Origin: an uncultured Clostridia bacterium
GTDB taxonomy: Bacteria > Bacillota > Clostridia > UBA1381 > UMGS1253
Length of the DNA stretch: 64,000 nt
Assembly: GCA_934456295.1 (NCBI GenBank)
Contig: CAKSHB010000001.1
Coordinates: forward strand, 42,819 to 106,818
Direction: 5' to 3'
Shown: positions 25,730-35,142 of the stretch, piece by piece
Layout: the number at the start of each line of letters is the position of its first letter
How positions within the stretch are numbered: the first letter of the stretch is position 1
Translations under genes and position numbers: made by a program
Notes under the pieces: model-generated
Database searches by the model: none
The model's input: the letters and a program-made list of their open reading frames with translations, nothing else
What the model was told of the DNA's origin: nothing

Positions 25730-26460
25730 ATGTATAGCGAAAATTTTTTGCTTAATTCGGAAACGGCAAAAAGATTGTATGAATATGCAAAAACGCTTCC
25801 TGTGATAGATTATCATAATCATTTGTCGGTGCCGGAAATTACAAACGATACAAGATTTGATAATGTGTATGATTTGTGGATAAAGCCCGACCCCTACAAA
25901 CACAGAGCAATGAGAATGTGCGGCGTGGAGGAGAAATATATAACGGGAGATGCGCCTCGCAGAGAGAAATTTGAAAAATGGTGCGAAACGGTACCAAAAC
26001 TCATCGGAAATCCGCTTTATGTCTGGACACAGGCAGAACTGGAGGCGGTTTTTGTGTCAGTATGGTTCCAACGGGGGAAAATGCTGATGAAATTTATGAC
26101 TTTTGTAACGCGTACCTGAGCGAGAATACAGTTTCACCGGGGATGCGAATTTGCATGCCCGTGCATGGCGTTTTGCGATGATGTAAAGGTTCTCGGAAAA
26201 AACACACATGTTGCTCCGCCTTTGCGGTGCGATGACGTTTTGGTTCCGACACGGGAGCTTTTAAGCAAACTTGAAAATGCGGCAAATATCAAGAAAAATA
26301 ATTTGGACGACTATAAAAAGGCATTAAAAATCAGGCTCGGAGAATTTTCGGAGTGCGGCTGCATTTTTTCTGATGTTGCACTTGACTGTGGTTTTGCGTT
26401 CTGCCCGGATGACGGAAATAATAATGACAGATTAAAAAAAATATTGGGCGGCAATAGATT
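25730..26460 (+). pseudogene. uxaC: Glucuronate isomerase (uxaC), degraded
   Basis: An N-terminus with LPVIDYHNHLSVPEI (metal-binding HxH), DLWIKPDPYKHRAMR, KYITGDAP and NPLYVWTQAELEAVF is clear UxaC. The frame then shifts near 26050 (continuing as TGENADEIYDFCNAYLSENT), shifts again near 26130-26170, lacks much of the barrel, and resumes as FSECGCIFSDVALDCGFAF before ending at the IS junction near 26460-26513. At least two frameshifts, an internal deletion and a missing C-terminus make it non-functional. UxaC isomerises glucuronate and galacturonate to fructuronate and tagaturonate. Confidence 0.88.
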
Positions 26461-26512
26461 GAATGATGATGACAAACAGATACATTTTCGTCATCATGAA
26501 TAGTTCCATCAC

Positions 26513-27125
26513 TACGGTTATGCTCAATACCTCTTTTTTGCCCTCGTCATTAATACCGAGAATTATATATGCAGCTATCTTTTTCACAATATGCTCATCG
26601 CGCACGGAAAAATGTATTGCATCAATGAAAACGATTGGGTATACCGCCGATAACGGTCTTTGCTGCCATTCCTCTATTTGAGGCAGTATTTTGTTTGTGA
26701 CGGCAGTAACCATGCTTTCGCTTACCTCAAAACCGTATATATCTTCTATGATATCCGATATTTGCCTTGTAGTCATGCCTTTAGCCGACATTGCAATGAT
26801 TTTTTGCTCTATTGCAGATATGTCCTTTTTGCGCTTTTGCACTATCTGCGGTTCAAAATCTCCGTCGCGGTCTTGCGGAACATCAATCGGTATTTCGCCG
26901 TAAGAACTGCGTAATTTCTTGCGCTTTACGCCGTTTCGGTAATCGGGATTGTCGCTGCGCTCATATTCATCATATCCCAAATGTTCGTCAAGCTCAGTTT
27001 CCATCATCTCTTGAATCATTCCGCCTAATAGGTCTTTTAATGCCTCCTGAATGTCCTCTGCGCTCTTGATGTCATACTCCTGGATCAGTCCGGCTAGTCT
27101 TATAGTAATTATTAAATCCGCATAC
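26513..27125 (-). mobile_element. IS256-family transposase fragment, truncated at both ends
   Basis: The minus frame reads LIQEYDIKSAEDIQEALKD, MMETELDEHLGYDEYERS, RSSYGEIPIDVPQDRDG, MTTRQISDIIEDIYGFEVS and VFIDAIHFSVRDE, all typical of the N-terminal and central part of IS256 (Mutator-type) transposases including the first catalytic Asp (FIDAIH). After EVLSITV (about 26513) similarity stops, so about half the protein and the second and third catalytic residues are missing. The 5' end runs into an integrase remnant on the other strand near 27125. No terminal inverted repeats can be assigned. Confidence 0.85.
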
Positions 27126-27127
27126 AC

Positions 27128-27328
27128 GCACTTAGGCACAGCCATGCGTCGCTGCTGGTTGAAATGGGGTTTTCCCCTTTGCTGATAGCCGAAAGGCTCG
27201 GACACGAGAGAGTTCAGACAACAATGGAAACATACAGTCACCTTTATCCGAACAAGCAGATTGAGGTTGCAAATCAGCTTGATGAGTTAATGGCTAAAAA
27301 TATCACTTCTGATGTAGCCAATTTGTAG
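27128..27328 (+). pseudogene. Tyrosine recombinase (phage/ICE integrase) C-terminal remnant
   Basis: About 66 codons ending at 27328 encode LRHSHASLLVEMGFSP, IAERLGHERVQTTMETYSHL and a short tail: the second catalytic Arg/His box, the LGH box and the nucleophile Tyr of tyrosine recombinases. The rest of the gene is replaced by the IS256 fragment. It indicates a former integrated element whose right end may lie at the terminator or guaA 3' end (27347-27400). Confidence 0.8.
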
Positions 27329-27346
27329 CCATTAAAAACACAAAAT

Positions 27347-27380
27347 CCTCAAAAACCGCATAAAACAGCGGTTTTTGAGG
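27347..27380. terminator. Terminator of guaA (strong 13-bp stem)
   Basis: CCTCAAAAACCGC (27347-27359) and GCGGTTTTTGAGG (27368-27380) pair perfectly; T-rich tail on the minus strand after guaA. Confidence 0.85.
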
Positions 27381-27399
27381 ACTGAAAATCAAGAAAATG

Positions 27400-28932
27400 C
27401 TATTCCCACTCAATAGTACCCGGGGGTTTGCTGGTTATATCATACACAACTCTGTTGACGCCTTTAACTTCATTTATAATTCTGTTGGAAATACGCGACA
27501 GAACTTCATACGGTATGTGCGCAAAATCGACAGTCATAGCATCATCGCTGGTTACAGCGCGAACTGCCACAACATAGTCGTATGTGCGGTCATCGCCCAT
27601 AACACCGACTGTGCGGAGAGGCGTGAACACTGTAAAATACTGCCATATGTCGCGCTTCAGACCTGCGGCGGCAACCTCCTGACGCAGAATTAAATCGCTT
27701 TTTCTGACTATTTCAAGTTTTTCTTCCGTTACATCTCCGAGAACTCTTATAGCAAGACCGGGACCGGGGAAGGGCTGGCGCCATACCTGATCCTCAGGAA
27801 TTCCCATACGTTCGCCGAGTGCACGCACCTCATCTTTAAACAGACTGCGCAAAGGCTCGATAATTGTACGGAATTTTGCGTCCTTCGGCAGACCGCCGAC
27901 ATTGTGATGGCTTTTTATAACCGCAGCATTTGCACTTCCGCCGCTTTCGATAACATCGGGATAAATTGTGCCCTGTACGAGAAAATCCGCTCCGCCAAGC
28001 TTTTCTGCCTCTTCCTCAAATACACGTATAAATTCCTCGCCGATAATTTTTCTCTTTTCTTCAGGCTCACTTACACCTGCAAGTCTTTTCATAAAACGCT
28101 CTTTTGCGTCCACAAACACAAGATTCATACCAAATTGGTTACGGTATACATCAAGCACCTCCTGTGCCTCGCCTTCACGCAGAAGACCGTGGTCAACGAA
28201 GATGCACGTGAGCTGGTCGCCTATAGCTTTGTGAACAAGAACCGATGCAACAGCCGAGTCAACACCGCCCGAAAGCCCGCTGACTACTTTTTTATTGCCT
28301 ACAGTTTCGCGTACAAACTTTATCTGCTCCTCTTCGAGGTTTGCCATGGACCAGTCGCCTTTGCAGCCGCAAATCTTCATTACAAAGTTTTTAAGAATAA
28401 GGTTGCCGAAAACACTGTGCCTTACCTCAGGGTGGAACTGTATTCCGTAGCGGTTAAGAGTTTCGTTCTCCATCGCCGCACAGGGGCAGTTATCGGTCTG
28501 CGCAATGCGCGAAAAGCCTTCGGGCAGCTCTGTGACGGAATCATTGTGGTTCATCCATATGGTTGATTTTTCATCTACTCCGTCAAACAGTGTTTTTGAG
28601 CTGTCAACATGCATCGAAACACCGCCGAACTCAGGAATGTTTCCGCCGCCGACAGTACCGCCGTAATGCTGAGCCATAAGCTGGTGACCGTAGCATATGC
28701 CGAGAATGGGCACATTTAAATCAAAAATTCTTTTGTCGCATACAGGTGCGTTGTCGGCATATACGCTCGACGGACCGCCCGTAAATATAATGCCTTTTAC
28801 CGACTCGTCGGTAAGATTGTCAATATCCGTGAAATTCGGCAGAAGCTCACAGTATACGCCGAATTCGCGCACACGGCGAGCTATAAGCTGGCTGTACTGA
28901 CCGCCGAAATCAAGGGCAATAATTTTTTCCAT
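27400..28932 (-). CDS. guaA: GMP synthase (glutamine-hydrolysing)
   Basis: 510 residues. Class I glutamine amidotransferase domain (about 1-190) with Cys80 in GICYGHQ and FHPEV, ATP-pyrophosphatase domain with SGGVDSAV (about 220) and C-terminal dimerisation domain ending KPPGTIEWE. Converts XMP to GMP. Start ATG 28932 has GGAG 7 bases upstream; the in-frame ATG 28944 is less likely. It follows purB by 66 bases on the same strand, an IMP-branch purine pair: purB makes AMP and guaA makes GMP. Confidence 0.96.
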   Translation of the reverse strand: MEKIIALDFGGQYSQLIARRVREFGVYCELLPNFTDIDNLTDESVKGIIFTGGPSSVYADNAPVCDKRIFDLNVPILGICYGHQLMAQHYGGTVGGGNIPEFGGVSMHVDSSKTLFDGVDEKSTIWMNHNDSVTELPEGFSRIAQTDNCPCAAMENETLNRYGIQFHPEVRHSVFGNLILKNFVMKICGCKGDWSMANLEEEQIKFVRETVGNKKVVSGLSGGVDSAVASVLVHKAIGDQLTCIFVDHGLLREGEAQEVLDVYRNQFGMNLVFVDAKERFMKRLAGVSEPEEKRKIIGEEFIRVFEEEAEKLGGADFLVQGTIYPDVIESGGSANAAVIKSHHNVGGLPKDAKFRTIIEPLRSLFKDEVRALGERMGIPEDQVWRQPFPGPGLAIRVLGDVTEEKLEIVRKSDLILRQEVAAAGLKRDIWQYFTVFTPLRTVGVMGDDRTYDYVVAVRAVTSDDAMTVDFAHIPYEVLSRISNRIINEVKGVNRVVYDITSKPPGTIEWE

Positions 28933-28998
28933 AGCTGACTCCATTTCTCCATATATAATGGTTTTATATGTTATAATGGTTAATTTTACAGACCGGTT

Positions 28999-30426
28999 TT
29001 ATACTTTAAGCTCAACGCTTACATCTTCAAAACTGCAATTTTGAAGCAGGGGAGAGATACAGTTTTCGATAAATTCCTCCGTCTGTTCCTTTGCACGTCC
29101 GATATATTTTGCCGGCTCAAGCAATGAGTTTAACTCGTCCTCACTCATCATAAAGGCGCTGTCAGCCGCCATTTTTGCTATAAGCGTATTCGGCTTTCCT
29201 TCGAGCTTTATGTCCTTTGTGACCTCCATGGAGTATTCGCGTATTTTCTCATGAAGCTCCTGCCTGTTTCCGCCGCGTTTTACTGCCTCCATCATGATGT
29301 TTTCGGTTGCCATAAAGGGCAGCTTTTCCATAAGATGTTTTTCAATCACTTTCGGGTATACAACAAGCCCGTCGGTCACATTTGCAAATATGCCGAGAAC
29401 TGCGTCCGCCGATAAAAATGCTTCCGAAAGAGAAATTCTTCTGTTGGCCGAATCATCGAGTGTGCGCTCGAGCCACTGTACCGATTCGGTCATGGCGGGG
29501 TTTACGGTCATTGCGATAATGTTTCGCGCAAGAGATGTCATTCTCTCACAGCGCATGGGGTTGCGTTTGTATGCCATTGCGGACGAACCGACCTGCTTTT
29601 TCTCAAACGGCTCCTCAATTTCGCCGAGCCCCTGTAAAAGGCGTATGTCATTTGCACATTTTGAGGCAGTCTGCGCAATTCCCGAAAGAACGGATAATAC
29701 GCGCGAATCAAGCTTTCTCGAATAAGTCTGTCCCGAAACCGGATATACCGCATCAAAGCCCATTTTTTCTGCAATTTTCATATCAAGCGTCTTTACCTTT
29801 TCATGGTCGCCTTCAAAAAGGCTCAGAAAGCTTGCCTGCGTACCTGTCGTGCCCTTGCTGCCGAGCAGCTTCAGCGAGCCGATTACATAATCGACATCAT
29901 TTAAATCCATAAGCAAATCGTGCAGCCACAGACATGCACGTTTGCCGACGGTTGTGGGCTGTGCGGGCTGAAAATGTGTAAATCCGAGCGTCGGCAAAGC
30001 CTTGTACTTAAGAGCAAACTCCGACAGCTTTTCCATGACGAGCAGTATTTTTGCGCGTATAAGCTCAAGCGCCTCACGGATTATTATAATATCCGCATTA
30101 TCGGTGACATAGCATGATGTTGCGCCGAGGTGGATAATTCCCTTTGCTTTCGGACATTTCAGACCGTATGCATACACATGAGCCATAACATCATGGCGTA
30201 TTTCCTTCTCTTTTTCGGCAACAACATCGTAGTCGATATCGTTAGTGTGTGCCCTAAGCTCTGCAATCTGCTCTTCGCTGACGGGCAAACCAAGCTCATT
30301 TTCCGCCTCAGCCAAAGCCACCCAAAGCTTTCGCCAGGTTGAAAAACGCTTATCGGGAGAAAAGAGATACAGCATTTCCTTGCTTGAATATCTCAGATTA
30401 AACGGGCTTTCGTATATATCCTTCAT
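28999..30426 (-). CDS. purB: Adenylosuccinate lyase
   Basis: 475 residues of the fumarase/aspartase superfamily. LGFTHFQPAQPTTVGKR (His-containing region C1/C2) and the signature GSSAMAYKRNP near 285, with the catalytic flexible loop Ser. It acts twice in purine synthesis, on SAICAR and on adenylosuccinate. ATG 30426 follows GGAAGG by 6 bases; TTG 30432 is in frame but weaker. Upstream lies a leader with a long hairpin (30545-30593). Confidence 0.95.
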   Translation of the reverse strand: MKDIYESPFNLRYSSKEMLYLFSPDKRFSTWRKLWVALAEAENELGLPVSEEQIAELRAHTNDIDYDVVAEKEKEIRHDVMAHVYAYGLKCPKAKGIIHLGATSCYVTDNADIIIIREALELIRAKILLVMEKLSEFALKYKALPTLGFTHFQPAQPTTVGKRACLWLHDLLMDLNDVDYVIGSLKLLGSKGTTGTQASFLSLFEGDHEKVKTLDMKIAEKMGFDAVYPVSGQTYSRKLDSRVLSVLSGIAQTASKCANDIRLLQGLGEIEEPFEKKQVGSSAMAYKRNPMRCERMTSLARNIIAMTVNPAMTESVQWLERTLDDSANRRISLSEAFLSADAVLGIFANVTDGLVVYPKVIEKHLMEKLPFMATENIMMEAVKRGGNRQELHEKIREYSMEVTKDIKLEGKPNTLIAKMAADSAFMMSEDELNSLLEPAKYIGRAKEQTEEFIENCISPLLQNCSFEDVSVELKV

Positions 30427-30544
30427 CTGCAACCTTCCTTCGTCGTTATTTGATGTTTATTGTTATATACCTGCATTTATAAAGATATTTCCGGACTTTT
30501 TGCATTTTTGCTGCCAAGCGAAAAATCAATCCGAAAATAAGCCG

Positions 30545-30593
30545 AAACGCTTTTGCGTATCCTTATAAAAGGCTTTTACATACAAAAGCGTTT
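30545..30593 (-). promoter_or_regulatory. Hairpin between pyrG and purB
   Basis: AAACGCTTTTG (30593-30583 region) and CAAAAGCGTTT (30555-30545) form an 11-bp perfect stem with an inner CCTT/AAGG pairing. Not followed by a clean T-run on the minus strand; could be a weak pyrG terminator or a purB leader structure. Confidence 0.45.
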
Positions 30594-30643
30594 TGTATCA
30601 GAAATTATGTCAACAAAAAATGTATTGACCGTTAATTTTTTTA

Positions 30644-32254
30644 TTATTTTTGTTCGCTGTGTTCATATTTTATCGCCGCGCCGACAAAGTCGCGGAACAG
30701 CGGATGAGCCCTGTCGGGACGCGATTTAAACTCGGGGTGGAACTGTACCGCGCAGAACCACGGATGGTCGGGCAGTTCAACAATTTCAACAAGGTTTCTC
30801 TCGGGGTTTACACCGCCGATTATCATGCCGCCTTCGGTAAATTTGCCCAAAAATTCATTGTTAAATTCATAACGGTGACGGTGGCGCTCGCTTATATCGC
30901 ATGTGCCGTATGCAGCATGTGCAAGTGTGCCCTCATTCAGACGGCATGCATACGCACCGAGGCGCATTGTGCCGCCGAGCTGGTCAATACCGCGCTGGTC
31001 GGGCATAAGGTCAATTACCTTGTACGGCGAATCCGCATCAACTTCGCTTGTATGCGCACCCTTCATACCGAGCACATTGCGCGCATATTCTATAACTGCC
31101 ATCTGCATGCCGAGGCATATTCCGAAAAACGGTATTTTGTTTTCGCGCGCATAGCGTACAGCCGTTATTTTGCCCTCGATACCGCGGCTGCCGAAACCGC
31201 CGGGGACAAGTATACCGCTTGTTTTGCCGATTTTTTCTTTAACGTTTTTTTCGTTAAGTTCCTCGGCGCTTACCCAGTTCAGATGCACTTTTGCACGGTG
31301 TGCAATTCCGGCATGGATAAATGATTCGGTGATACTGATGTATGCGTCCTGCTGTTCCGTATATTTTCCGACAACGGTTATATGAACCTCTGTCTGCGGA
31401 TTTTTCAGATTATACACAATCTGCTCCCACTGTGACAAATCGGATTTGCCGCATGAAAGCCCCAGACGCTCGCACACGAGTTCGTCGAGCTTTTCTTCGT
31501 GGAGAAGCAACGGAACCTCATATATTGAGCTTGCGTTGCGGTTGTCGATAACATGTTCCTTCTTTACGCTGCAAAACAGAGCAAGCTTTTCTTTTAAATC
31601 GTCCGTTATGCCGTCATCGGTACGTGCGATAAGAAAATCGGGCGTAATTCCGAGATGGCGCAGTTTGTTTACACTGTGCTGCGCGGGTTTTGTCTTAAGT
31701 TCTCCCGTTGAAATTTCGGGCACAAGCACAACATGCAGAAACGCACAGTTCTGCGGACCCTGCTCAATCTGCATCTGCCTTATCGCCTCAAGGAAGGGGA
31801 TACTTTCGATATCGCCGACAGTACCGCCGATTTCGGCAATAAGTACATCGGGTTTGCGCTCATTTGCAAGATCATACATGCCCTGCTTTATTTTGTTTGT
31901 AACATCGGGGATTACCTGAAGCGTCTTTTTTATATGCGCGTCGAACTGCATCTGCAAAAGCGAAAAATATACCTGCCCCTGCGTTATGTTGTTCAGATTC
32001 GTAAATTCGCCATCGGTAAAACGCTCATAGTGACCGAGGTCAAGATCAGTTTCCGCGCCGGAGTCAGTTACAAAAACCTCACCGTGCTGATACGGGCTCA
32101 TGGTTCCCGGGTCAACGTTCAGATATGGGTCAAATTTCTGAATAGTAACGGAAAGTCCGCGGTTTTTCAGAAGCCTTGCAAGACATGCCGCCGTAATTCC
32201 CTTGCCGAGGGAGGATACAACGCCACCCGTAACAAATATGTATTTTGTGCTCAT
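30644..32254 (-). CDS. pyrG: CTP synthase
   Basis: 536 residues. N-terminal synthetase domain with FVTGGVVSSLGKGI (P-loop, 7-20) and QKFDPYLNVDPGTM; C-terminal class I amidotransferase domain with GICLGMQ (about 380) and FHPEF. Aminates UTP to CTP using glutamine. ATG 32254 follows TAGGAG; the longer frame to 32302 is rejected. A promoter lies at 32349-32377. No initial GGGC run, typical of reiterative-transcription control of pyrG in some Firmicutes, is visible at the expected start. Confidence 0.96.
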   Translation of the reverse strand: MSTKYIFVTGGVVSSLGKGITAACLARLLKNRGLSVTIQKFDPYLNVDPGTMSPYQHGEVFVTDSGAETDLDLGHYERFTDGEFTNLNNITQGQVYFSLLQMQFDAHIKKTLQVIPDVTNKIKQGMYDLANERKPDVLIAEIGGTVGDIESIPFLEAIRQMQIEQGPQNCAFLHVVLVPEISTGELKTKPAQHSVNKLRHLGITPDFLIARTDDGITDDLKEKLALFCSVKKEHVIDNRNASSIYEVPLLLHEEKLDELVCERLGLSCGKSDLSQWEQIVYNLKNPQTEVHITVVGKYTEQQDAYISITESFIHAGIAHRAKVHLNWVSAEELNEKNVKEKIGKTSGILVPGGFGSRGIEGKITAVRYARENKIPFFGICLGMQMAVIEYARNVLGMKGAHTSEVDADSPYKVIDLMPDQRGIDQLGGTMRLGAYACRLNEGTLAHAAYGTCDISERHRHRYEFNNEFLGKFTEGGMIIGGVNPERNLVEIVELPDHPWFCAVQFHPEFKSRPDRAHPLFRDFVGAAIKYEHSEQK

Positions 32255-32348
32255 ATATTTCACTCCTAAAAGATGATATCCGTTTATGCGGGCACAAAAC
32301 ATACCGACAGCCTGCCTTATGCACCCCGCAAATCAAACCATTTATAAT

Positions 32349-32377
32349 AGTATACCATTTACGAGCGCGCCTTGCAA
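32349..32377 (-). promoter_or_regulatory. Predicted promoter of pyrG
   Basis: Minus strand TTGCAA (32377-32372), 17-base spacer, TATACT (32354-32349). Confidence 0.55.
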
Positions 32378-32523
32378 CAAAAAACGGAAAAATATTGATG
32401 AAAAATAACGGTTTATTTTCTGGATATAAAAAAATTCCCAAAAAATTTTGCAAAAAAGATTGTAAAAACGGTAAAACAGGCAGCGACGGGCAAAATTTGT
32501 GTTACAAAAAAGATATCGGCATA

Positions 32524-32552
32524 TTGACAGCGTCAGAGTAATATGCTAAAAT
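32524..32552 (+). promoter_or_regulatory. Predicted promoter for the isomerase-like gene
   Basis: TTGACA (32524-32529), 17-base spacer, TAAAAT (32547-32552). Downstream a 12-codon ORF at 32581-32619 preceded by AAGGAA could be a leader peptide, weakly supported. Confidence 0.65.
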
Positions 32553-32650
32553 TCAGATAAGATTTAAAGAAGGAAATTAAATGCATTTGCAGAAATATAA
32601 AAATTTTGCTGTGATATGATTTTAACTGAAAAATGAAAGGCGGATAAAAA

Positions 32651-33382
32651 ATGAAAATTGCACTTCAGCTTTATTCAATCAGAGAAATAACGGAAAAAGA
32701 CGGGCTTTGTGCAGCACTTGACAAGGCAAAGGAGATGGGCTATGACGGCGTCGAATTTGCCGGATTGTTCGGACTGAGCGCCGAAGAGGCAAAGGCGGAG
32801 CTTGACAAGAGAGGGCTTGGCTGCGCCGGATTTCATGACGGATATGAAGAGGTATTTAATAACACGGACGCGATGATTGAAAAAGCGAAAATATGCGGCG
32901 CGTACAGCCTTTGCGTGCCGTACTATGACACGGATTCGGCACAGGGCTGGGCAGACTTTGCCAAAAAGCTTGATGAGGCAGGAGCAAAGTTTGCAAAAGA
33001 GGGGATACTTTTCGGCTTCCATAACCATGAGCACGAAATCAGAACGATTGAGGGCGGAGTGCGCCCGATTGATATAATACTCGAAAACAGCAAACCCGAA
33101 AACGTATTTTTTGAGATGGATACGCGCCATGTGAAGGCGGCAGGGGAGGAGCCTGCTGAATTTGCAAAGAAATATTCGGGCAGAATGCCTGTTTTGCACG
33201 CAAGGGACTGGAATGGCAAAGAGGACTGCGATGTGGGCGGAGGCATTGTGGATTTTGTATCAACCGTACGCGAGGGCGGTATGCCGGAATGGTTTGTGGT
33301 AGAAAATGAAAATGAGGACCTTGAGATGAATATCCGCCAGCTCAAATCAAGTGTGAAATACCTGCGTGAAACATTTGAATAA
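32651..33382 (+). CDS. Sugar phosphate isomerase/epimerase (AP endonuclease 2-type TIM barrel)
   Basis: 243 residues. IALQLYSIREI at the N-terminus, GYDGVEFAG, LFGFHNHEHEI, FEMDTRHVKAAG and VLHARDW are the metal-binding strand ends of the xylose-isomerase-like barrel family (His/Glu/Asp ligands). Such proteins isomerise or epimerise sugars, inositols or hydroxypyruvate. Start ATG 32651 with AAAGGCGG before it. The next gene, a hydrolase/phosphodiesterase fusion, follows after 31 bases and may act on a related substrate. Substrate unknown. Confidence 0.85.
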   Translation: MKIALQLYSIREITEKDGLCAALDKAKEMGYDGVEFAGLFGLSAEEAKAELDKRGLGCAGFHDGYEEVFNNTDAMIEKAKICGAYSLCVPYYDTDSAQGWADFAKKLDEAGAKFAKEGILFGFHNHEHEIRTIEGGVRPIDIILENSKPENVFFEMDTRHVKAAGEEPAEFAKKYSGRMPVLHARDWNGKEDCDVGGGIVDFVSTVREGGMPEWFVVENENEDLEMNIRQLKSSVKYLRETFE

Positions 33383-33413
33383 TAAACGGCTGACGTGAGA
33401 AAGGAGTATATAT

Positions 33414-34886
33414 ATGAACAGCGTTGACAATGATATAATCCCGCCGTTTCGATTGGCGGGAAATGTGTATTTTGTCGGGTCGTATAAGGCCTCATCGCAT
33501 ATGATAGCAACCGAAGAGGGACTTATACTGATTGATACGGGATATCCGGAAACGGCGGAGGTGATTTCGGAAGGAATAAAGGCTTTGGGATTTGATATTA
33601 AAAAGCTCAAATACATAATTCTTTCACATAAGCATTTGGACCACACGGGCGGCGTTACGCGGCTGCTCAGGTCCGCGCCGAATGCAAAAACATGCATAGG
33701 CAGAAGAGACGCCTGCTTTGCCGCGCAGAAGAATTTCCCGCCGGAATGTGTTTTTGAGCCTGATATAATCATAAACGACGGTGATATTATAAAACTCGGT
33801 TCGACGGAAATACTTTGTATGGAAACACCCGGGCATACTGCCGGAACACTGTCGTTCTTTTTTGATATTGAAGAAAACGGCAGATGTTTACGCGTCGGGT
33901 CTTTCGGCGGCGCAAGTGTGAACCAGATACGAAAAGACTGTCTTTATATATGGGAGCTTCCTTTCAGGCTCAGGGGCGAGTTTTATGAGTCAGTGCAGAA
34001 ACTGAAAAAAGAACATGTCGATGTTTTTATGGCAAATCATTCATGGCAGAACAACACACGGGAAAGGTACGAGGAAAGTCTTACTTCAAAAGATAATCCG
34101 TTTGTTGATAGTACGCTGTGGGGAAATTTTCTGGAGCAGTGCGAAAAAAATCTTGAAGATATGATGATTGGGGAAAGCCGCAGCAGGTTTGTGAACTATG
34201 CACACAGGGGAGCGAGCGAATATGCGCCCGAGAACACTTTTGTGTCGTTTTATCTCGGAATTTTTATGGGTGCAAACGGAATTGAAACAGATGTACAGAG
34301 AACCAAAGACGGTGTACTTGTACTTTTTCATGATGACACAATTGACAGAATGACGGGAAAAAGCGGCTGTATAGCTGATTATTCCTATGATGAGCTGCAA
34401 AAATTTGATGTAATAAAAGGAGAGCTGAGCGACAAGATAGTAAGGCTTGAGGACTTTTTGAGGTTTTTTTCTCACAGGGATATAACTTTTGCAATAGAGT
34501 TGAAAGTTGACGGCATTGAGAAGGATACTGTTGATTTACTCAGAAAGTATAATATGCGGGACAAAACTTTTATAACTTCATTTTCTTTTGACAGAGTATG
34601 CGCGGCAAAAAAGTATGCGCCCGATTTCAGGGTTGGGTATCTGACGGCAGATATTAATGAAGAAACCGAAAAAGAGCTTATCAAAATCGGAGCGGACGAG
34701 CTTTGCCCGAAGGCAGAGAGTGTGACGCGCGAAAAGGTGCGTCATTGGCACAGACTTGGCTTTAACGTTCGGGCATGGGGAGTTTGTGACGAGAACTTAA
34801 TGAAGAATGTATATGACTGCATGGCTGACGGAATGACGGTGAATTTTCCCGATAAGCTGCATGGTTATATAGAGGAAAAGCAATAA
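33414..34886 (+). CDS. Fusion of metallo-beta-lactamase fold hydrolase and glycerophosphodiester phosphodiesterase
   Basis: 490 residues. N-terminal metallo-beta-lactamase domain (about 1-230): SHKHLDHTGG (His72, His74, Asp76, His77), TPGHTAG (His141) and ANHSW (His209) supply the di-metal site. C-terminal GDPD domain (about 258-490): AHRGASEYAPENT (catalytic His264), ETDVQRTKDG, FHDDTID (His306) and FNVRAWGV. GDPDs split glycerophosphodiesters into an alcohol and glycerol-3-phosphate. The two activities in one chain are unusual; the first domain may process the product or a linked ester. No signal peptide. AAAGGAG precedes the ATG. Confidence 0.88.
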   Translation: MNSVDNDIIPPFRLAGNVYFVGSYKASSHMIATEEGLILIDTGYPETAEVISEGIKALGFDIKKLKYIILSHKHLDHTGGVTRLLRSAPNAKTCIGRRDACFAAQKNFPPECVFEPDIIINDGDIIKLGSTEILCMETPGHTAGTLSFFFDIEENGRCLRVGSFGGASVNQIRKDCLYIWELPFRLRGEFYESVQKLKKEHVDVFMANHSWQNNTRERYEESLTSKDNPFVDSTLWGNFLEQCEKNLEDMMIGESRSRFVNYAHRGASEYAPENTFVSFYLGIFMGANGIETDVQRTKDGVLVLFHDDTIDRMTGKSGCIADYSYDELQKFDVIKGELSDKIVRLEDFLRFFSHRDITFAIELKVDGIEKDTVDLLRKYNMRDKTFITSFSFDRVCAAKKYAPDFRVGYLTADINEETEKELIKIGADELCPKAESVTREKVRHWHRLGFNVRAWGVCDENLMKNVYDCMADGMTVNFPDKLHGYIEEKQ

Positions 34887-34907
34887 GAAGCCGGATAACA
34901 AAAGGGC

Positions 34908-34950
34908 AATGCGCGCGTGTTACTTTTATGAGTAATATGCGCGTTTATTT
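34908..34950 (+). terminator. Terminator after the MBL/GDPD gene
   Basis: GCGCG and GTGTTACT pair with AGTAATAT and CGCG, then TTTATTTATAT. Confidence 0.6.
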
Positions 34951-34995
34951 ATATATTCAAAGACTGTCTTTTCTCAATTAAATCTTCTGAAAACA

Positions 34996-35043
34996 AGCAT
35001 TCATCACTCATCTTCAAAGCCCTGACGATGAGTGATGAATGCT
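34996..35043. repeat. Perfect 17-bp inverted repeat
   Basis: AGCATTCATCACTCATC (34996-35012), 14-base loop, exact reverse complement (35027-35043). Lies 100 bases beyond the 3' end of the minus-strand gene; TGTTTTC follows on that strand, so a terminator is possible, but the T-run is poor. The rest of 34951-35142 shows nothing else. Confidence 0.7.
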
Positions 35044-35142
35044 CTTGGCATCTCTGCCCTGCGTCAGACATATTATTCATTTTTGTACAATTACAGCACA
35101 ACCTTTTGATTATAGCAGCAGCTTTATAAATTAATTGATTTA

